Positions 17,904 through 26,013 of a DNA stretch of 43,529 nt are shown piece by piece. Location: contig JAIENY010000081.1 in the NCBI GenBank assembly GCA_019750915.1, positions 1 to 43,529 on the forward strand, read 5' to 3'. The notes below the pieces were generated by a model that saw nothing but the letters and a program-made list of their open reading frames with translations, was not told where the DNA came from and ran no database searches. The position numbers were made by a program, and so were the translations under genes. Numbering within the stretch: the stretch's first letter is position 1; each line of letters begins with the position of its first letter. The DNA comes from Xanthobacteraceae bacterium (GTDB lineage Bacteria; Pseudomonadota; Alphaproteobacteria; Rhizobiales; Xanthobacteraceae).

Positions 17904-19043
17904 GTGTCCCCACCGATCGAAAAGCCCGTCCTCACCCGCAACGATATCGCCTGGTCGATCGCCGTGGGCGGAATCGCCATCGTCAGTTTCGCAACGGCCC
18001 TGTTCTTTGCCTGGGAATTCGCCGCCACCCTGTTCCTGATTTTCGCGGGCGTGCTGCTGGGCGTCGCGCTCACCGCCATGACCAACCTGCTGCATCGTGT
18101 GATGCCCGGCCCGCATGCGCTGCGGCTGCTGATCGTCTGCCTCGCGCTGGCCGCCATCTTCGCCGGCATCATGACGCTCGGCGGCTCCACCATCGCCGAT
18201 CAGGCCACAGCGCTCAGCGGAACGATCAAGTCGCAGATCGCCAACGTCAAAGCCTTTCTCGATTCCCATGGAATCGACACCAGCTACCTCAATCTGAATT
18301 CGACGCCCTCCTCGTCCCTGACGCCGTCCGGTTCATCCAGTGCGATCCCCTCCTCCACGGCGTCACCGGCGACGCGCAGTTTGCCAAGTCCAAGCGAACT
18401 GGCTTCAGGCGGCGGCGCCATTGTCGGCCAGACGCTGAAGCTGATCCTGGGGACCATCGGCGCGGTCGGCAATTTCTTTATTGTCTTGTTCCTCGGGCTC
18501 GCCTTCGCGACCCAGCCCGCTGTCTACCGCAGCGGCATCCTGCGACTCTCGCCCGCCTCCTTCCGCCCGCAGGTCGAAATCGTCGTCGACCGGATCGGCA
18601 TCACGCTGCAACGCTGGCTGATCGCGCAGATGATCACCATGATCGCGGTGTTCTTCGTCACCTGGGTTGGTCTTGTGATCATCGAAATTCCCGGCGCTTT
18701 CATTCTCGGAATCCAGGCCGGCCTGCTGGCTTTCATCCCCACGGTCGGCGCCATTCTCGGCGGCCTGATCATCGTGCTCGCCAGCATCTCGCAAGGCTGG
18801 GTCGCTGTCGGCAGCGCATTTGCGCTGTTCCTCGGTGTCCATGCCCTTGAGAGCTACGTGCTAACACCGATCATCCAGCGCGAGGCGATCGATATCCCTC
18901 CCGCCACGCTGTTCGCCTTCCAGATCCTGCTCGGCGTGGTGTTCGGTCTGTGGGGTCTGGCGCTGGCGCTGCCCCTGATGGCGATCGCCAAGGTTTTCCT
19001 GGATTACATGCGCGAGAACGAGGTGGGACCGCATCCCGCATGA
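17904..19043 (+). CDS. AI-2E/PerM family transporter
   Basis: About 379 residues; a polytopic inner-membrane protein with two N-terminal hydrophobic hairpins (about residues 13-90), a soluble segment, then the conserved C-terminal membrane half (FIPTVGAILGGLI, GVHALESYVLTPIIQREA, ALFAFQILLGVVFGLWGLAL) typical of the family. Members export autoinducer-2, or Na+/Li+ in exchange for protons; the substrate cannot be told here. The central soluble loop carries an unusual Ser/Thr/Pro-rich low-complexity insert (about residues 128-165). The frame is open back to 17616, but that part lies in the repeat, so I chose the GTG at 17904, which has GGAG 5 bp upstream. The ATG at 17835 is the main alternative. 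Followed by a strong terminator. Confidence 0.85.
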   Translation: MSPPIEKPVLTRNDIAWSIAVGGIAIVSFATALFFAWEFAATLFLIFAGVLLGVALTAMTNLLHRVMPGPHALRLLIVCLALAAIFAGIMTLGGSTIADQATALSGTIKSQIANVKAFLDSHGIDTSYLNLNSTPSSSLTPSGSSSAIPSSTASPATRSLPSPSELASGGGAIVGQTLKLILGTIGAVGNFFIVLFLGLAFATQPAVYRSGILRLSPASFRPQVEIVVDRIGITLQRWLIAQMITMIAVFFVTWVGLVIIEIPGAFILGIQAGLLAFIPTVGAILGGLIIVLASISQGWVAVGSAFALFLGVHALESYVLTPIIQREAIDIPPATLFAFQILLGVVFGLWGLALALPLMAIAKVFLDYMRENEVGPHPA

Positions 19044-19057
19044 CACACCCCCCAAAA

Positions 19058-19086
19058 GCAAAAGGCCTCCACAAGGAGGCCTTTTT
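19058..19086. terminator. Bidirectional Rho-independent terminator
   Basis: AAAGGCCTCC, loop ACAA, GGAGGCCTTT followed by TT on the plus strand, and by a T-rich stretch (TTTGCTTTTG) on the minus strand. It serves the convergent transporter and monooxygenase-domain genes. Confidence 0.9.
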
Positions 19087-19090
19087 CAAT

Positions 19091-19390
19091 TCAAAAACTT
19101 GCCACGTCGGTCATATGTTCGACCTCGGGCGGAGCGGCAAAATGCGGCCCGACCAGCGCGCGCCACTCGGCGTAATTGGGACCTTCACGGAAGTCGACGG
19201 TGTGGTTCTCGAGCGTTTCCCACTTGAGAAACAACCTGTAGCGGGATGGCTTTTCGATCGACCGTTTGATCTCCAGGCTTTTCCAGCCCTTGCTTCGCTT
19301 GAAGATGGGCTTTGCCATCTCGACAGCGACCTCGAAATCCTTTTCCTGCCCTGGCTTGATATCGATTTGCACGATTTCTGTAATCATCAA
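19091..19390 (-). CDS. Antibiotic biosynthesis monooxygenase (ABM) domain protein
   Basis: A 99-residue single-domain protein of the dimeric alpha-beta barrel superfamily. The pattern ITEIVQIDIKPGQEKDFEVA, the middle strand RYRLFLKWETLENHTVDFRE and the Phe/His/Pro-rich end (VGPHFAAPPEVEHM) fit the ABM family, whose members include cofactor-independent monooxygenases, haem-degrading enzymes and proteins with no known activity. The actual substrate is unknown. The start could be either of two adjacent ATG codons (19390 or 19387). It shares the bidirectional terminator with the transporter gene and has no operon partner. Confidence 0.8.
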   Translation of the reverse strand: MMITEIVQIDIKPGQEKDFEVAVEMAKPIFKRSKGWKSLEIKRSIEKPSRYRLFLKWETLENHTVDFREGPNYAEWRALVGPHFAAPPEVEHMTDVASF

Positions 19391-19465
19391 CTGACCCTCT
19401 GTTTTCCAGAAGGCTCTAGCGGACCGAAAGCATGGGGATCAAGTCAAAAAGCCTCAGGCGACACG

Positions 19466-19696
19466 TTAAAACGCGAAGGCCAACAATCCGGCGATGACAA
19501 ATACACAACCAAGCAACGCAACCGATTGAAAATCGCGCGATGTCCCGTAGCGCCCCTCGGCGCGACGGGCCGCGATCAAGGCATTTTCGTACTCGTCCGA
19601 GCTGGAAAACACGCAGGCAAAGCCTGCTCTCGCGGAAGTTGCGGCAGCCTCCAATGCGGAGACGTCCTTTTCGATATGGTGAGTACGGCTAGCCAT
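19466..19696 (-). CDS. Small hypothetical protein with C-terminal membrane segment
   Basis: A 76-residue frame not recognised as a known family. The N-terminal part is hydrophilic with an Ala/Glu-rich helix-like stretch (VSALEAAATSARAG) and a charged segment (NALIAARRAEGRY). The last 17 residues (ALLGCVFVIAGLLAFAF) form a single predicted membrane helix, giving a tail-anchored layout. It starts with ATG at 19696, with no strong ribosome-binding site visible, and sits alone between the ABM gene and the diguanylate cyclase on the same strand. The coherent membrane tail favours a real gene, but it could be a chance frame. Confidence 0.5.
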   Translation of the reverse strand: MASRTHHIEKDVSALEAAATSARAGFACVFSSSDEYENALIAARRAEGRYGTSRDFQSVALLGCVFVIAGLLAFAF

Positions 19697-19755
19697 GCGT
19701 CGATGCTAGGACGCCGTGGTAAACGAACCGTTAGCGGCGGGCGTCGTCTACACGG

Positions 19756-21009
19756 TCAGGCGTGCGCTTCCGCGACATCCATCATCTCGTCGCTTGAGGG
19801 AACGATGGACGGACTTTTCATGCCTATCCGGGTGTTCGTGAGCGACAAAGGCTCCTCCGGAATGGCTTCGACGCGGTTTCGGCCGCCGCGCTTGGCGCGG
19901 TAAAGCGCTGTATCGGCGGAGGCCATCAGGACATCCAGTTCAGTGTGAGCCGGACCTGCGGCAATGCCGATGCTGACGGTGGTTGCAAGCGGCGCGTCGT
20001 CCACCGTCACACCTGCCTTCTCGAACGCATCACGCACACGCTCCGCCACCACCTGCGCCTCCTCGAGCACACAAGGCAGCACGGCTGCAAATTCCTCACC
20101 GCCCACGCGCCCGACCAGGTCGGTGACACGAAGCGAATCCGTTACCACGTTGGCAAAAACCTTCAGCACATCGTCACCGGTAGCGTGGCCGAACCGGTCA
20201 TTGACTGACTTGAAGTGATCGATATCGAAAATCATCACCGAGATGGCACGGCCAGCCTTGGCTTCGCGCTCGCTCATCCTAGCCGTTGCTTCACCAAAGC
20301 CACGGCGGTTGAGCAGTCCCGTCAGCGGGTCAATCGACGCAGCGTTCTTGTGAGCCGCGACAACGCGCTCGTTAACAAGCATGAAAATGATGAATACGGT
20401 GCCGATCGCGTAACACACCAGCTCGACCGCGAACAACGCGGCCCAAATTCCGATCGTCGACCGTGCAAAACTTGTGGAGCCGAATGCATCGTCCAACACG
20501 ATCGGAAGCATCAGCACCGTGCCGTGCAGCAGCGGTACGAAAATCGCAGGCCATTTTGCCCGCACGGCCTTGCGGCGCTCGCGCCAAAGCTCTGTCGCGG
20601 TCAAAGCCGCGTATACAGCGACGATTCCGCCGCCCAGTAACATCTTTGATTGAGCCGGCATATGCGGGACGAACAACATCGCGCCGACCCACAGCGCCGC
20701 GCCTGCAATGACGCCGAACAAAACCGGTGCCCGGCCATGGAATACGCGCGCCGCATCCCATACCAGCCCGCACGCAATGAAACCCACGGCGTTCACTGCA
20801 AGCAACAACGGCATGCCGAGCCGCTCGCCGCCAGCGGTCCACAACGCGATCGAGGCGGCACCGAGCAGATAGGCTGCGCCCCACCAGCCAAGCGCAGCTA
20901 TCTTTTCCTGCTGCCAGAAGAACAGCAAAAGCCCGCCAAGCATGGCCGCGATAAATGTCGCGACGAGATACAGCGCTGAAATATCGAATGACAAACTGGC
21001 ATTAGTCAT
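19756..21009 (-). CDS. Membrane-bound diguanylate cyclase (GGDEF)
   Basis: A 417-residue protein. Residues 1 to about 220 form around six to seven hydrophobic segments, an integral-membrane sensor of unassigned type. The C-terminal GGDEF domain (from about DPLTGLLNRRGF) makes the second messenger cyclic di-GMP. The active-site motif is GGEEF, and an inhibitory I-site (RVTD) lies five residues before it, so product feedback is expected. IDHFKSVNDRFGHATGDDVL, the metal and substrate region, is intact. No EAL phosphodiesterase domain is present. The ATG at 21009 is followed immediately by the first membrane segment. Cyclic di-GMP commonly controls exopolysaccharide, so the surface-polysaccharide locus further right is a possible target, but nothing in the sequence links them. 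Confidence 0.93.
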   Translation of the reverse strand: MTNASLSFDISALYLVATFIAAMLGGLLLFFWQQEKIAALGWWGAAYLLGAASIALWTAGGERLGMPLLLAVNAVGFIACGLVWDAARVFHGRAPVLFGVIAGAALWVGAMLFVPHMPAQSKMLLGGGIVAVYAALTATELWRERRKAVRAKWPAIFVPLLHGTVLMLPIVLDDAFGSTSFARSTIGIWAALFAVELVCYAIGTVFIIFMLVNERVVAAHKNAASIDPLTGLLNRRGFGEATARMSEREAKAGRAISVMIFDIDHFKSVNDRFGHATGDDVLKVFANVVTDSLRVTDLVGRVGGEEFAAVLPCVLEEAQVVAERVRDAFEKAGVTVDDAPLATTVSIGIAAGPAHTELDVLMASADTALYRAKRGGRNRVEAIPEEPLSLTNTRIGMKSPSIVPSSDEMMDVAEAHA

Positions 21010-21166
21010 TGCCGTAAGGCCCCGCCTGGCGATCTGGAAGTAGACGCCTCAGCAGCCCCACAATAAATCGAGAGGTATTGGCACTTTGTATGTTTATGGC
21101 GCCAAATCTTCTGAAAAACTGCTGCTTATTTTCAGCAACGAGAAACCATGCGGTTGATCCGCCATA

Positions 21167-21196
21167 ACAAAAAGGGCGCCGCACGGCGCCCTTTTG
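21167..21196 (-). terminator. Rho-independent terminator of rplM-rpsI
   Basis: AAAGGGCGCC, loop GCAC, GGCGCCCTTT; on the minus strand it is followed by TTGTTATG after the A/T end of the stem. It lies about 40 bp after the rpsI stop codon. Confidence 0.9.
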
Positions 21197-21235
21197 ATAA
21201 ACAATTCGCGTTCGCGGAAAATTTGAATGAAAGCG

Positions 21236-21712
21236 TTAGCGCTTCGAGAACTGGAACGAGCGGCGGGCCTTCGCCTTGCCGTACTTCTTACGTTCAACGA
21301 CACGCGAGTCGCGGGTCAGGAAGCCACCCTTCTTCAGCACGCTGCGCAGGTCGGGCTCGAAGTAGGTCAGCGCCTTGGAGATGCCGTGACGAACGGCACC
21401 AGCCTGACCTGACAGGCCGCCACCAGCAACCGTTGCAATAACATCGTACTGACCCTGACGGGCTGCAGCGACAATCGGCTGCTGAAGCAGCATACGCAAC
21501 ACTGGGCGGGCGAAGTAGACTTCGACGTCGCGGGTGTTGACCTGAATCTTGCCGGAACCCGGCTTGATCCAGACACGAGCAACGGCGTCCTTGCGCTTGC
21601 CGGTCGCGTAAGCACGACCGAACTTGTCGACCTTCTTCTCACGCTTCGGTGCGTCGGGAGCGGCCGTCTTCAGCGACGACAACTGATCGAGGGACTGCAT
21701 GGTGTCCGACAT
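21236..21712 (-). CDS. rpsI: 30S ribosomal protein S9
   Basis: A 158-residue small-subunit protein whose C-terminal tail reaches the ribosomal P site. The S9 core is clear: [20 protein letters not shown], the [19 protein letters not shown] signature, [20 protein letters not shown] and the terminal FQFSKR. It carries an N-terminal extension of about 30 residues before the core, usual in alphaproteobacteria. Its start codon overlaps the rplM stop codon by one base (TAATG), indicating translational coupling. Followed by a strong terminator. Confidence 0.98.
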   Translation of the reverse strand: MSDTMQSLDQLSSLKTAAPDAPKREKKVDKFGRAYATGKRKDAVARVWIKPGSGKIQVNTRDVEVYFARPVLRMLLQQPIVAAARQGQYDVIATVAGGGLSGQAGAVRHGISKALTYFEPDLRSVLKKGGFLTRDSRVVERKKYGKAKARRSFQFSKR

Positions 21713-22176
21713 TAGGCGGCCCTCGTATTCTTGCGGTTCAGGGAGGCGATATCGATGACTTCAGGCTGCTGTGCCTCGTGCGGATGTTCCGCACCGGCAT
21801 AAACGCGCAGGTTGCCGAACTGCATGCGGCCGAGAGGACCTCGGGGGATCATGCGTTCGATCGCCTTCTCGACAACACGCTCAGGAAAGCGACCATCAAG
21901 GATCGATTTCGCGCTGCGTTCCTTGATGCCACCGATGAAGCCGGTGTGGTGATAGTAAACCTTGTTCTCGCGCTTACGTCCGGTGAGGACGACATGCGCG
22001 GCGTTGATGATGATGACGTTGTCACCGCAATCAACGTGGGGGGTGTAGGTTGGGAGGTGCTTGCCGCGCAAACGCATCGCGACCAAGGAAGCGAGACGGC
22101 CGACCACCAGACCCTTGGCGTCGATCAGCACCCACTTCTTGTTGACCTCGGCAGGCTTTGCCGAAAACGTCGTCAT
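21712..22176 (-). CDS. rplM: 50S ribosomal protein L13
   Basis: A 154-residue large-subunit protein, an early assembly component. Recognised by [34 protein letters not shown], the [20 protein letters not shown] signature and [16 protein letters not shown]. Length is typical for alphaproteobacteria. It is first in the rplM-rpsI operon, with a good promoter about 50-80 bp upstream. The PaaI-like thioesterase gene lies upstream on the same strand but is separated by a weak terminator and this promoter. Confidence 0.98.
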   Translation of the reverse strand: MTTFSAKPAEVNKKWVLIDAKGLVVGRLASLVAMRLRGKHLPTYTPHVDCGDNVIIINAAHVVLTGRKRENKVYYHHTGFIGGIKERSAKSILDGRFPERVVEKAIERMIPRGPLGRMQFGNLRVYAGAEHPHEAQQPEVIDIASLNRKNTRAA

Positions 22177-22226
22177 GTGAGATTTCCATGAAATTGGATT
22201 CCGGCAAGAACACCGGATTGCGCGTG

Positions 22227-22255
22227 TTTCTAGAGAACACGGCCAAATCCGTCAA
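22227..22255 (-). promoter_or_regulatory. rplM-rpsI promoter with upstream A+T tract
   Basis: On the minus strand TTGACG, a 17-bp spacer and TAGAAA. Just upstream (22264-22303) lies a long A+T-rich tract, the most A+T-rich stretch I noticed in the window, which could act as an UP element for this ribosomal-protein operon. Confidence 0.6.
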
Positions 22256-22294
22256 TGCCGCTCAATCCAAATAAAATAAACAAAAACAATAACT

Positions 22295-22318
22295 TAAAAA
22301 TATGGTATTAAGATACCC
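22295..22318 (-). terminator. Weak terminator-like hairpin after the PaaI-like gene
   Basis: On the minus strand GGTAT, loop CTTA, ATACC followed by ATATTTTT. The stem is only 5 bp, so function is uncertain. Confidence 0.4.
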
Positions 22319-22327
22319 TTGAATTCT

Positions 22328-22756
22328 TTAAGCGCTGGGAATGGAGTACGTCGCCGTAGCATGAGCAATTGGATCCGGTGAGGTGCCGGACAAAAGTTGG
22401 ACCTCGCCGAACGCCAGCCGTTTGCCGATCTTCATCAGCTTTGCCGCAGCCAGAATATCCTGCCCCGGCTGCCCCTTGCGGAAGAAATTGATGTTCAGAT
22501 TGGTCGTCACCGCGAGCCCCACCGGACCAATCGCGGACAGCAGCACCACGTACATCGCGAAATCAGCCATCGCCATCAGCGTGGGTCCGGAGATCGTCCC
22601 GCCCGGCCGCAGCATCCGCTCGTTGTAAGGCTGTCGCAGAAGGCTTGTTTGACCGTCTGCAGTCTCAATCTGGATATCGCCGCCGCCGAATGCTTGCGGA
22701 AATTCACGACGGAGAAATACCTCGATCTCGGCCACACTCATCTTTGCATTCGTCAT
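22328..22756 (-). CDS. PaaI-like hotdog-fold thioesterase
   Basis: A 142-residue single hotdog-domain protein. The segment RPGGTISGPTLMAMADFAMYV fits the conserved hotdog helix with its catalytic-region Gly/Asp residues, and AVTTNLNINFFRKGQPGQDI is the following strand typical of the PaaI group, which hydrolyses acyl-CoA thioesters (aromatic or medium-chain). The substrate cannot be inferred. It starts with ATG at 22756 and lies upstream of rplM on the same strand; metY diverges from it across 306 bp. Confidence 0.85.
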   Translation of the reverse strand: MTNAKMSVAEIEVFLRREFPQAFGGGDIQIETADGQTSLLRQPYNERMLRPGGTISGPTLMAMADFAMYVVLLSAIGPVGLAVTTNLNINFFRKGQPGQDILAAAKLMKIGKRLAFGEVQLLSGTSPDPIAHATATYSIPSA

Positions 22757-22982
22757 GTGGCCTGTCCCAGCCTCCTGAAGATTTGTGACAGTTCTATCAC
22801 AACGAGTTGCGGCGAAAGCAAGCTGACTTCAACTTCGACCGCTGGACTTAAGATCAACGACCAACGGCTGATTGATACAGGTGTCAGCGGGAGCATCGCA
22901 CAGTCCGGCATTAACCAAAACCATCTCCCCCGCGTTGAAGAGGAGGGGCGTGAGCTGCGTTAACGTCGCGGGAAAAGCTGGC

Positions 22983-23011
22983 TTGACGGACCCTCTCGCC
23001 AACCGCAGCAT
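22983..23011 (+). promoter_or_regulatory. Candidate metY promoter and leader
   Basis: TTGACG, a 17-bp spacer and CAGCAT. It gives a leader of about 45 nt holding a small hairpin, AACGC (23033-23037) pairing with GCGTT (23045-23049), just before the GAGGGA ribosome-binding site. I looked for a SAM-II type riboswitch in 22757-23062 and found no matching core (no GCTAAA-like pairing partner). The rest of the gap shows nothing recognisable. Confidence 0.45.
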
Positions 23012-23062
23012 GATTTCCTGCCGCACGTAACGAACGCTCGCTTCGCGTTTGAGGGATGATCC

Positions 23063-24343
23063 ATGACAGAGCGCTCGCCGGGATTTTCGACACTTGCCAT
23101 TCACGCCGGAGCCCAGCCGGATTCGACGACCGGCGCGCGGATCACACCGATCTATCAAACCGCCTCCTACATATTTAACGACGCCGAGTACGCTGCCTCG
23201 CTGTTCGGCTTGCAATCATTCGGCAACATCTACACACGCCTCACCAATCCGACGACCGCAGTCTTGGAGGAACGGGTCGCGGCGCTCGAAGGGGGAACCG
23301 CCGCGGTGGCGACCGCATCGGGTCATGCCGCGCAGCTCCTTGCCTTTCACGCCCTGCTCCAGCCTGGCGATGAGTTCATTGCAGCCCGTCAGCTTTACGG
23401 TGGTTCGATCAATCAGTTCAATCATGCGTTCAAGAACTTCGGATGGAACGTGATCTGGGCTGATGCCGACAACACATCCAGCTTCCAGAGCGTGGTGACG
23501 CCCAAGACCAAAGCCATCTTCGTCGAATCGATTGCCAATCCCGGCGGGACTATTACCGACATCGAACACGTCGCATCGATCGCGCGGCAGGCGGGTGTTC
23601 CGTTAATCGTCGACAACACTCTCGCCTCGCCCTACCTCGTCAAACCGATCGACCACGGCGCCGACATCGTCATCCATTCGATGACGAAATTTCTTGGCGG
23701 TCACGGCAATTCACTCGGCGGCATCGTCGTCGATGCCGGGACGTTCGACTGGTCGCGCGACGGGCGTTACCCCATGCTAAGCGAGCCACGCGCCGAATAT
23801 CACGGCATCAAATTTCAAGAGACATTCGGCAACTTTGCATTTGCGGTTGCCGTGCGCGTGCTGTCGCTGTGCGATCTCGGCCCCGTGATCTCGCCGTTCA
23901 ACTCCTTTCAGATTTTGACCGGCATTGAAACGCTGGCGCTGCGCATGCAACGCCATTGCGACAATGCCAAAGCCGTTGCCGAATGGCTTTCCCAACAACC
24001 CGCGGTGTCATGGGTGAGCTACGCGGGGCTTCATGGCGATCGCTATAACAACCTTGCACGGAAGTATGCGCCCAAGGGCGCAGGTGCCGTGTTCACCTTT
24101 GGCCTGAAAGGCGGCTACGACGCCGGCAGAAATCTCGTGTCAAAGGTGAGTTTGTTCTCGCATCTTGCCAATGTCGGCGATACGCGCTCGTTGATCATTC
24201 ATCCCGCCTCTACAACGCATAGCCAGTTGACAGACACGCAGAAGGTGCAAGCCGGCGCCGGACCCGAGGTTGTGCGTCTTTCGATCGGTCTGGAAGACAA
24301 GGAAGACCTGATCGCGGATCTTGAACAGGCGCTTGCGGAGTGA
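23063..24343 (+). CDS. metY: O-acetylhomoserine aminocarboxypropyltransferase (sulfhydrylase)
   Basis: A 426-residue PLP-dependent enzyme of the Cys/Met metabolism family that makes homocysteine (or methionine) from O-acetylhomoserine and sulfide (or methanethiol) in the cytoplasm. The PLP lysine is Lys209 in HSMTKFLGGHG. Other signatures are TPIYQTASYIF, ASGHAAQLLAFHALLQPGD, LIVDNTLASPYL and the C-terminal THSQLTDTQ and VRLSIGLEDKEDL. The length (about 425-430) and the TPIYQT-to-PLP spacing favour MetY over the shorter MetB/MetC/MetZ proteins. The ATG at 23063 has GAGGGA upstream. Transcribed alone; followed by a strong terminator. Confidence 0.93.
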   Translation: MTERSPGFSTLAIHAGAQPDSTTGARITPIYQTASYIFNDAEYAASLFGLQSFGNIYTRLTNPTTAVLEERVAALEGGTAAVATASGHAAQLLAFHALLQPGDEFIAARQLYGGSINQFNHAFKNFGWNVIWADADNTSSFQSVVTPKTKAIFVESIANPGGTITDIEHVASIARQAGVPLIVDNTLASPYLVKPIDHGADIVIHSMTKFLGGHGNSLGGIVVDAGTFDWSRDGRYPMLSEPRAEYHGIKFQETFGNFAFAVAVRVLSLCDLGPVISPFNSFQILTGIETLALRMQRHCDNAKAVAEWLSQQPAVSWVSYAGLHGDRYNNLARKYAPKGAGAVFTFGLKGGYDAGRNLVSKVSLFSHLANVGDTRSLIIHPASTTHSQLTDTQKVQAGAGPEVVRLSIGLEDKEDLIADLEQALAE

Positions 24344-24366
24344 TCTGTTTTTATTCCCGGCGGAAT

Positions 24367-24398
24367 AAAAAAAGGCGCCGGGCATGGCGCCTTTTTTA
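24367..24398. terminator. Rho-independent terminator of metY (bidirectional form)
   Basis: AAAAAAGGCGCC, loop GGGCAT, GGCGCCTTTTTT. The T-run on the plus strand ends metY; the A-run on the left means it could also act on minus-strand transcripts coming from ctaA. The rest of the gap to ctaA (24399-24614) shows only a weak GCGC hairpin followed by TTTTT (minus strand, about 24579-24595). Confidence 0.9.
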
Positions 24399-24614
24399 TC
24401 CTACAGCCAACTTGGAGGCGTCAAACGTATCCCGGGAAGGCATTACTAATCGATGAGGCCTGGTCCCGTTCCTCGAATCCGCGGTTTGCGTAGCATCGCG
24501 CCGGTTTTACCCATTGCGACAACAGTTGATACGCAGCATTTGTATGAATGTTACTTCGTATCGGACACAGACGCGTGATTCAAAAACGCGCCGAGCGCAT
24601 GCAAGTTTTTCAAC

Positions 24615-25709
24615 TCAGGATGTCTGTCCTAGCGGACGACCGAGCCCTACCGCAGGCAGGTTGCGCTGCGAGCCATGCAACCGCTCCGCTTGCATCAACG
24701 CAAGCGTGAGAACAACAATCGCCATTGCCTGGTGCGCGAGGCCCAACGGGATCGGGACCTGCTGGAGCAGCGTCAGAATGCCCAAGGCAACTTGCGCGCT
24801 CAACGCCGCAGCAAGCCAAGCTGCCCCTCGCTTTACAGAAGGCGACACACCGCGACGAAATACATCCAGCAAATGAATAATCGCAACCGCAAATAGCACG
24901 TAGGCAATCATGCGGTGCGTGAATTGCACGGTGAGCGTGTTATCGAAGAAGTTCTTCCACCACGGCTGGTCAAAAAACAGCCGTCCTTGCGAGGGAATCA
25001 AAGCCCCATCGATCTGCGGCCAGGTGTTGTAGATGCGCCCCGCGCGCAAACCTGCAACCAGCGCGCCGAAATAGAGCTGGAGGAAAACCAGACCTAGCAA
25101 AATCTTGCTTGTCATCGCAGCCGCGAACGAACCCGCCACGGTCATCTTCGGCTTCAGACTGCGCAGCGTCCAGACAATTGCGGAGAAAATCACAAGTGCA
25201 AGGATGAAATGGATCGCCAGCCGATACTGCGACACAGAGACGCGTTCGGACAAACCGGATTTGACCATCCACCATCCGACGGCGCCCTGCAGTCCGCCGA
25301 GTGCGAAGATCACCCATAACCTTTGCTTTATGTTCGGGCCGAGACCACCGCGCCGCAGAAAAAAGAGAAAGGGCAGAAAAAAAACCAAACCGATGGTCCG
25401 GGCGAGCAGGCGATGCGCCCATTCCCAGTAAAAAATGGTTTTGAAATCGGCAAGGCTCATGCCGAGATTCATTTCACGATACTGTGGGATCGCCTGATAC
25501 GCCCCGAACTCTTTCGCCCAGGCGGCCTCCGTCAGCGGCGGCAATACGCCCGTCACCGGCTTCCATTCCACGATCGACAGGCCGGACTCCGTGAGCCGCG
25601 TCGCACCGCCCACAATTAAAGTGCACACAATCATCGCGGCGACGATACCGAGCCAGATACGGACGGGTCGCAACAATGCGCGGCGGTGTTCGGTAGGAAC
25701 CTGAGACAT
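24615..25709 (-). CDS. ctaA: Haem A synthase (type 2, Cox15/CtaA)
   Basis: About 364 residues; an eight-helix inner-membrane enzyme that oxidises the C8 methyl of haem O to the formyl of haem A for cytochrome c oxidase. Conserved blocks with haem-ligand histidines are visible: [53 protein letters not shown] and [10 protein letters not shown]. The long version with the [12 protein letters not shown] loop is the alphaproteobacterial/mitochondrial type. I chose the ATG at 25709 ([17 protein letters not shown]); a GTG at 25739 extends the frame by ten residues. No other cytochrome oxidase assembly genes are in the window. Confidence 0.93.
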   Translation of the reverse strand: MSQVPTEHRRALLRPVRIWLGIVAAMIVCTLIVGGATRLTESGLSIVEWKPVTGVLPPLTEAAWAKEFGAYQAIPQYREMNLGMSLADFKTIFYWEWAHRLLARTIGLVFFLPFLFFLRRGGLGPNIKQRLWVIFALGGLQGAVGWWMVKSGLSERVSVSQYRLAIHFILALVIFSAIVWTLRSLKPKMTVAGSFAAAMTSKILLGLVFLQLYFGALVAGLRAGRIYNTWPQIDGALIPSQGRLFFDQPWWKNFFDNTLTVQFTHRMIAYVLFAVAIIHLLDVFRRGVSPSVKRGAAWLAAALSAQVALGILTLLQQVPIPLGLAHQAMAIVVLTLALMQAERLHGSQRNLPAVGLGRPLGQTS

Positions 25710-25794
25710 CGAAGCTGGCTTGTTTCCTTTGACCGGCACCTTATAGTCCGGCTGCTTTGACCCGCAAAGCCTGTTCCTACCGCGCGCCTTTTTG

Positions 25795-26013
25795 ATGAAA
25801 ATCCGGACACGAAAACTGATCGGAACCGTCGGCCTGCTGGTGCTCGTGATTGTATGGTCACTCGCCGGGATGGCCGTCGCGCAGATGCCGTGGCTAGCGG
25901 CTTCCCGGCTCGCTCAGGGCGTGTTTTATGTGGTCGCAGGGATCGGCTGGATCGCTCCGGCGATGCCCCTGATTGCCTGGATGTCGCGTCCGGATGGAAC
26001 TACCGCTCAGTGA
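25795..26013 (+). CDS. DUF2842 family small membrane protein
   Basis: A 72-residue protein with two hydrophobic segments ([20 protein letters not shown] and [20 protein letters not shown]), matching the small alphaproteobacterial family I know as DUF2842, of unknown function. The ATG at 25795 follows an alternative TTG at 25792. It diverges from ctaA, which fits the usual neighbourhood of this family. Its stop codon overlaps the end of the convergent deacetylase homologue by 7 nt. Confidence 0.8.
   Translation: MKIRTRKLIGTVGLLVLVIVWSLAGMAVAQMPWLAASRLAQGVFYVVAGIGWIAPAMPLIAWMSRPDGTTAQ

Noticed and set aside
22757..23062. Possible SAM riboswitch before metY
   Set aside because: No SAM-II or SAM-I core could be traced. 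Only a short hairpin near the ribosome-binding site is visible, so no riboswitch is claimed.
24514..24876. A 120-codon plus-strand frame at the 3' end of ctaA
   Set aside because: Most of it is antisense to ctaA, with Arg/Thr/Ser-rich composition and no domain.
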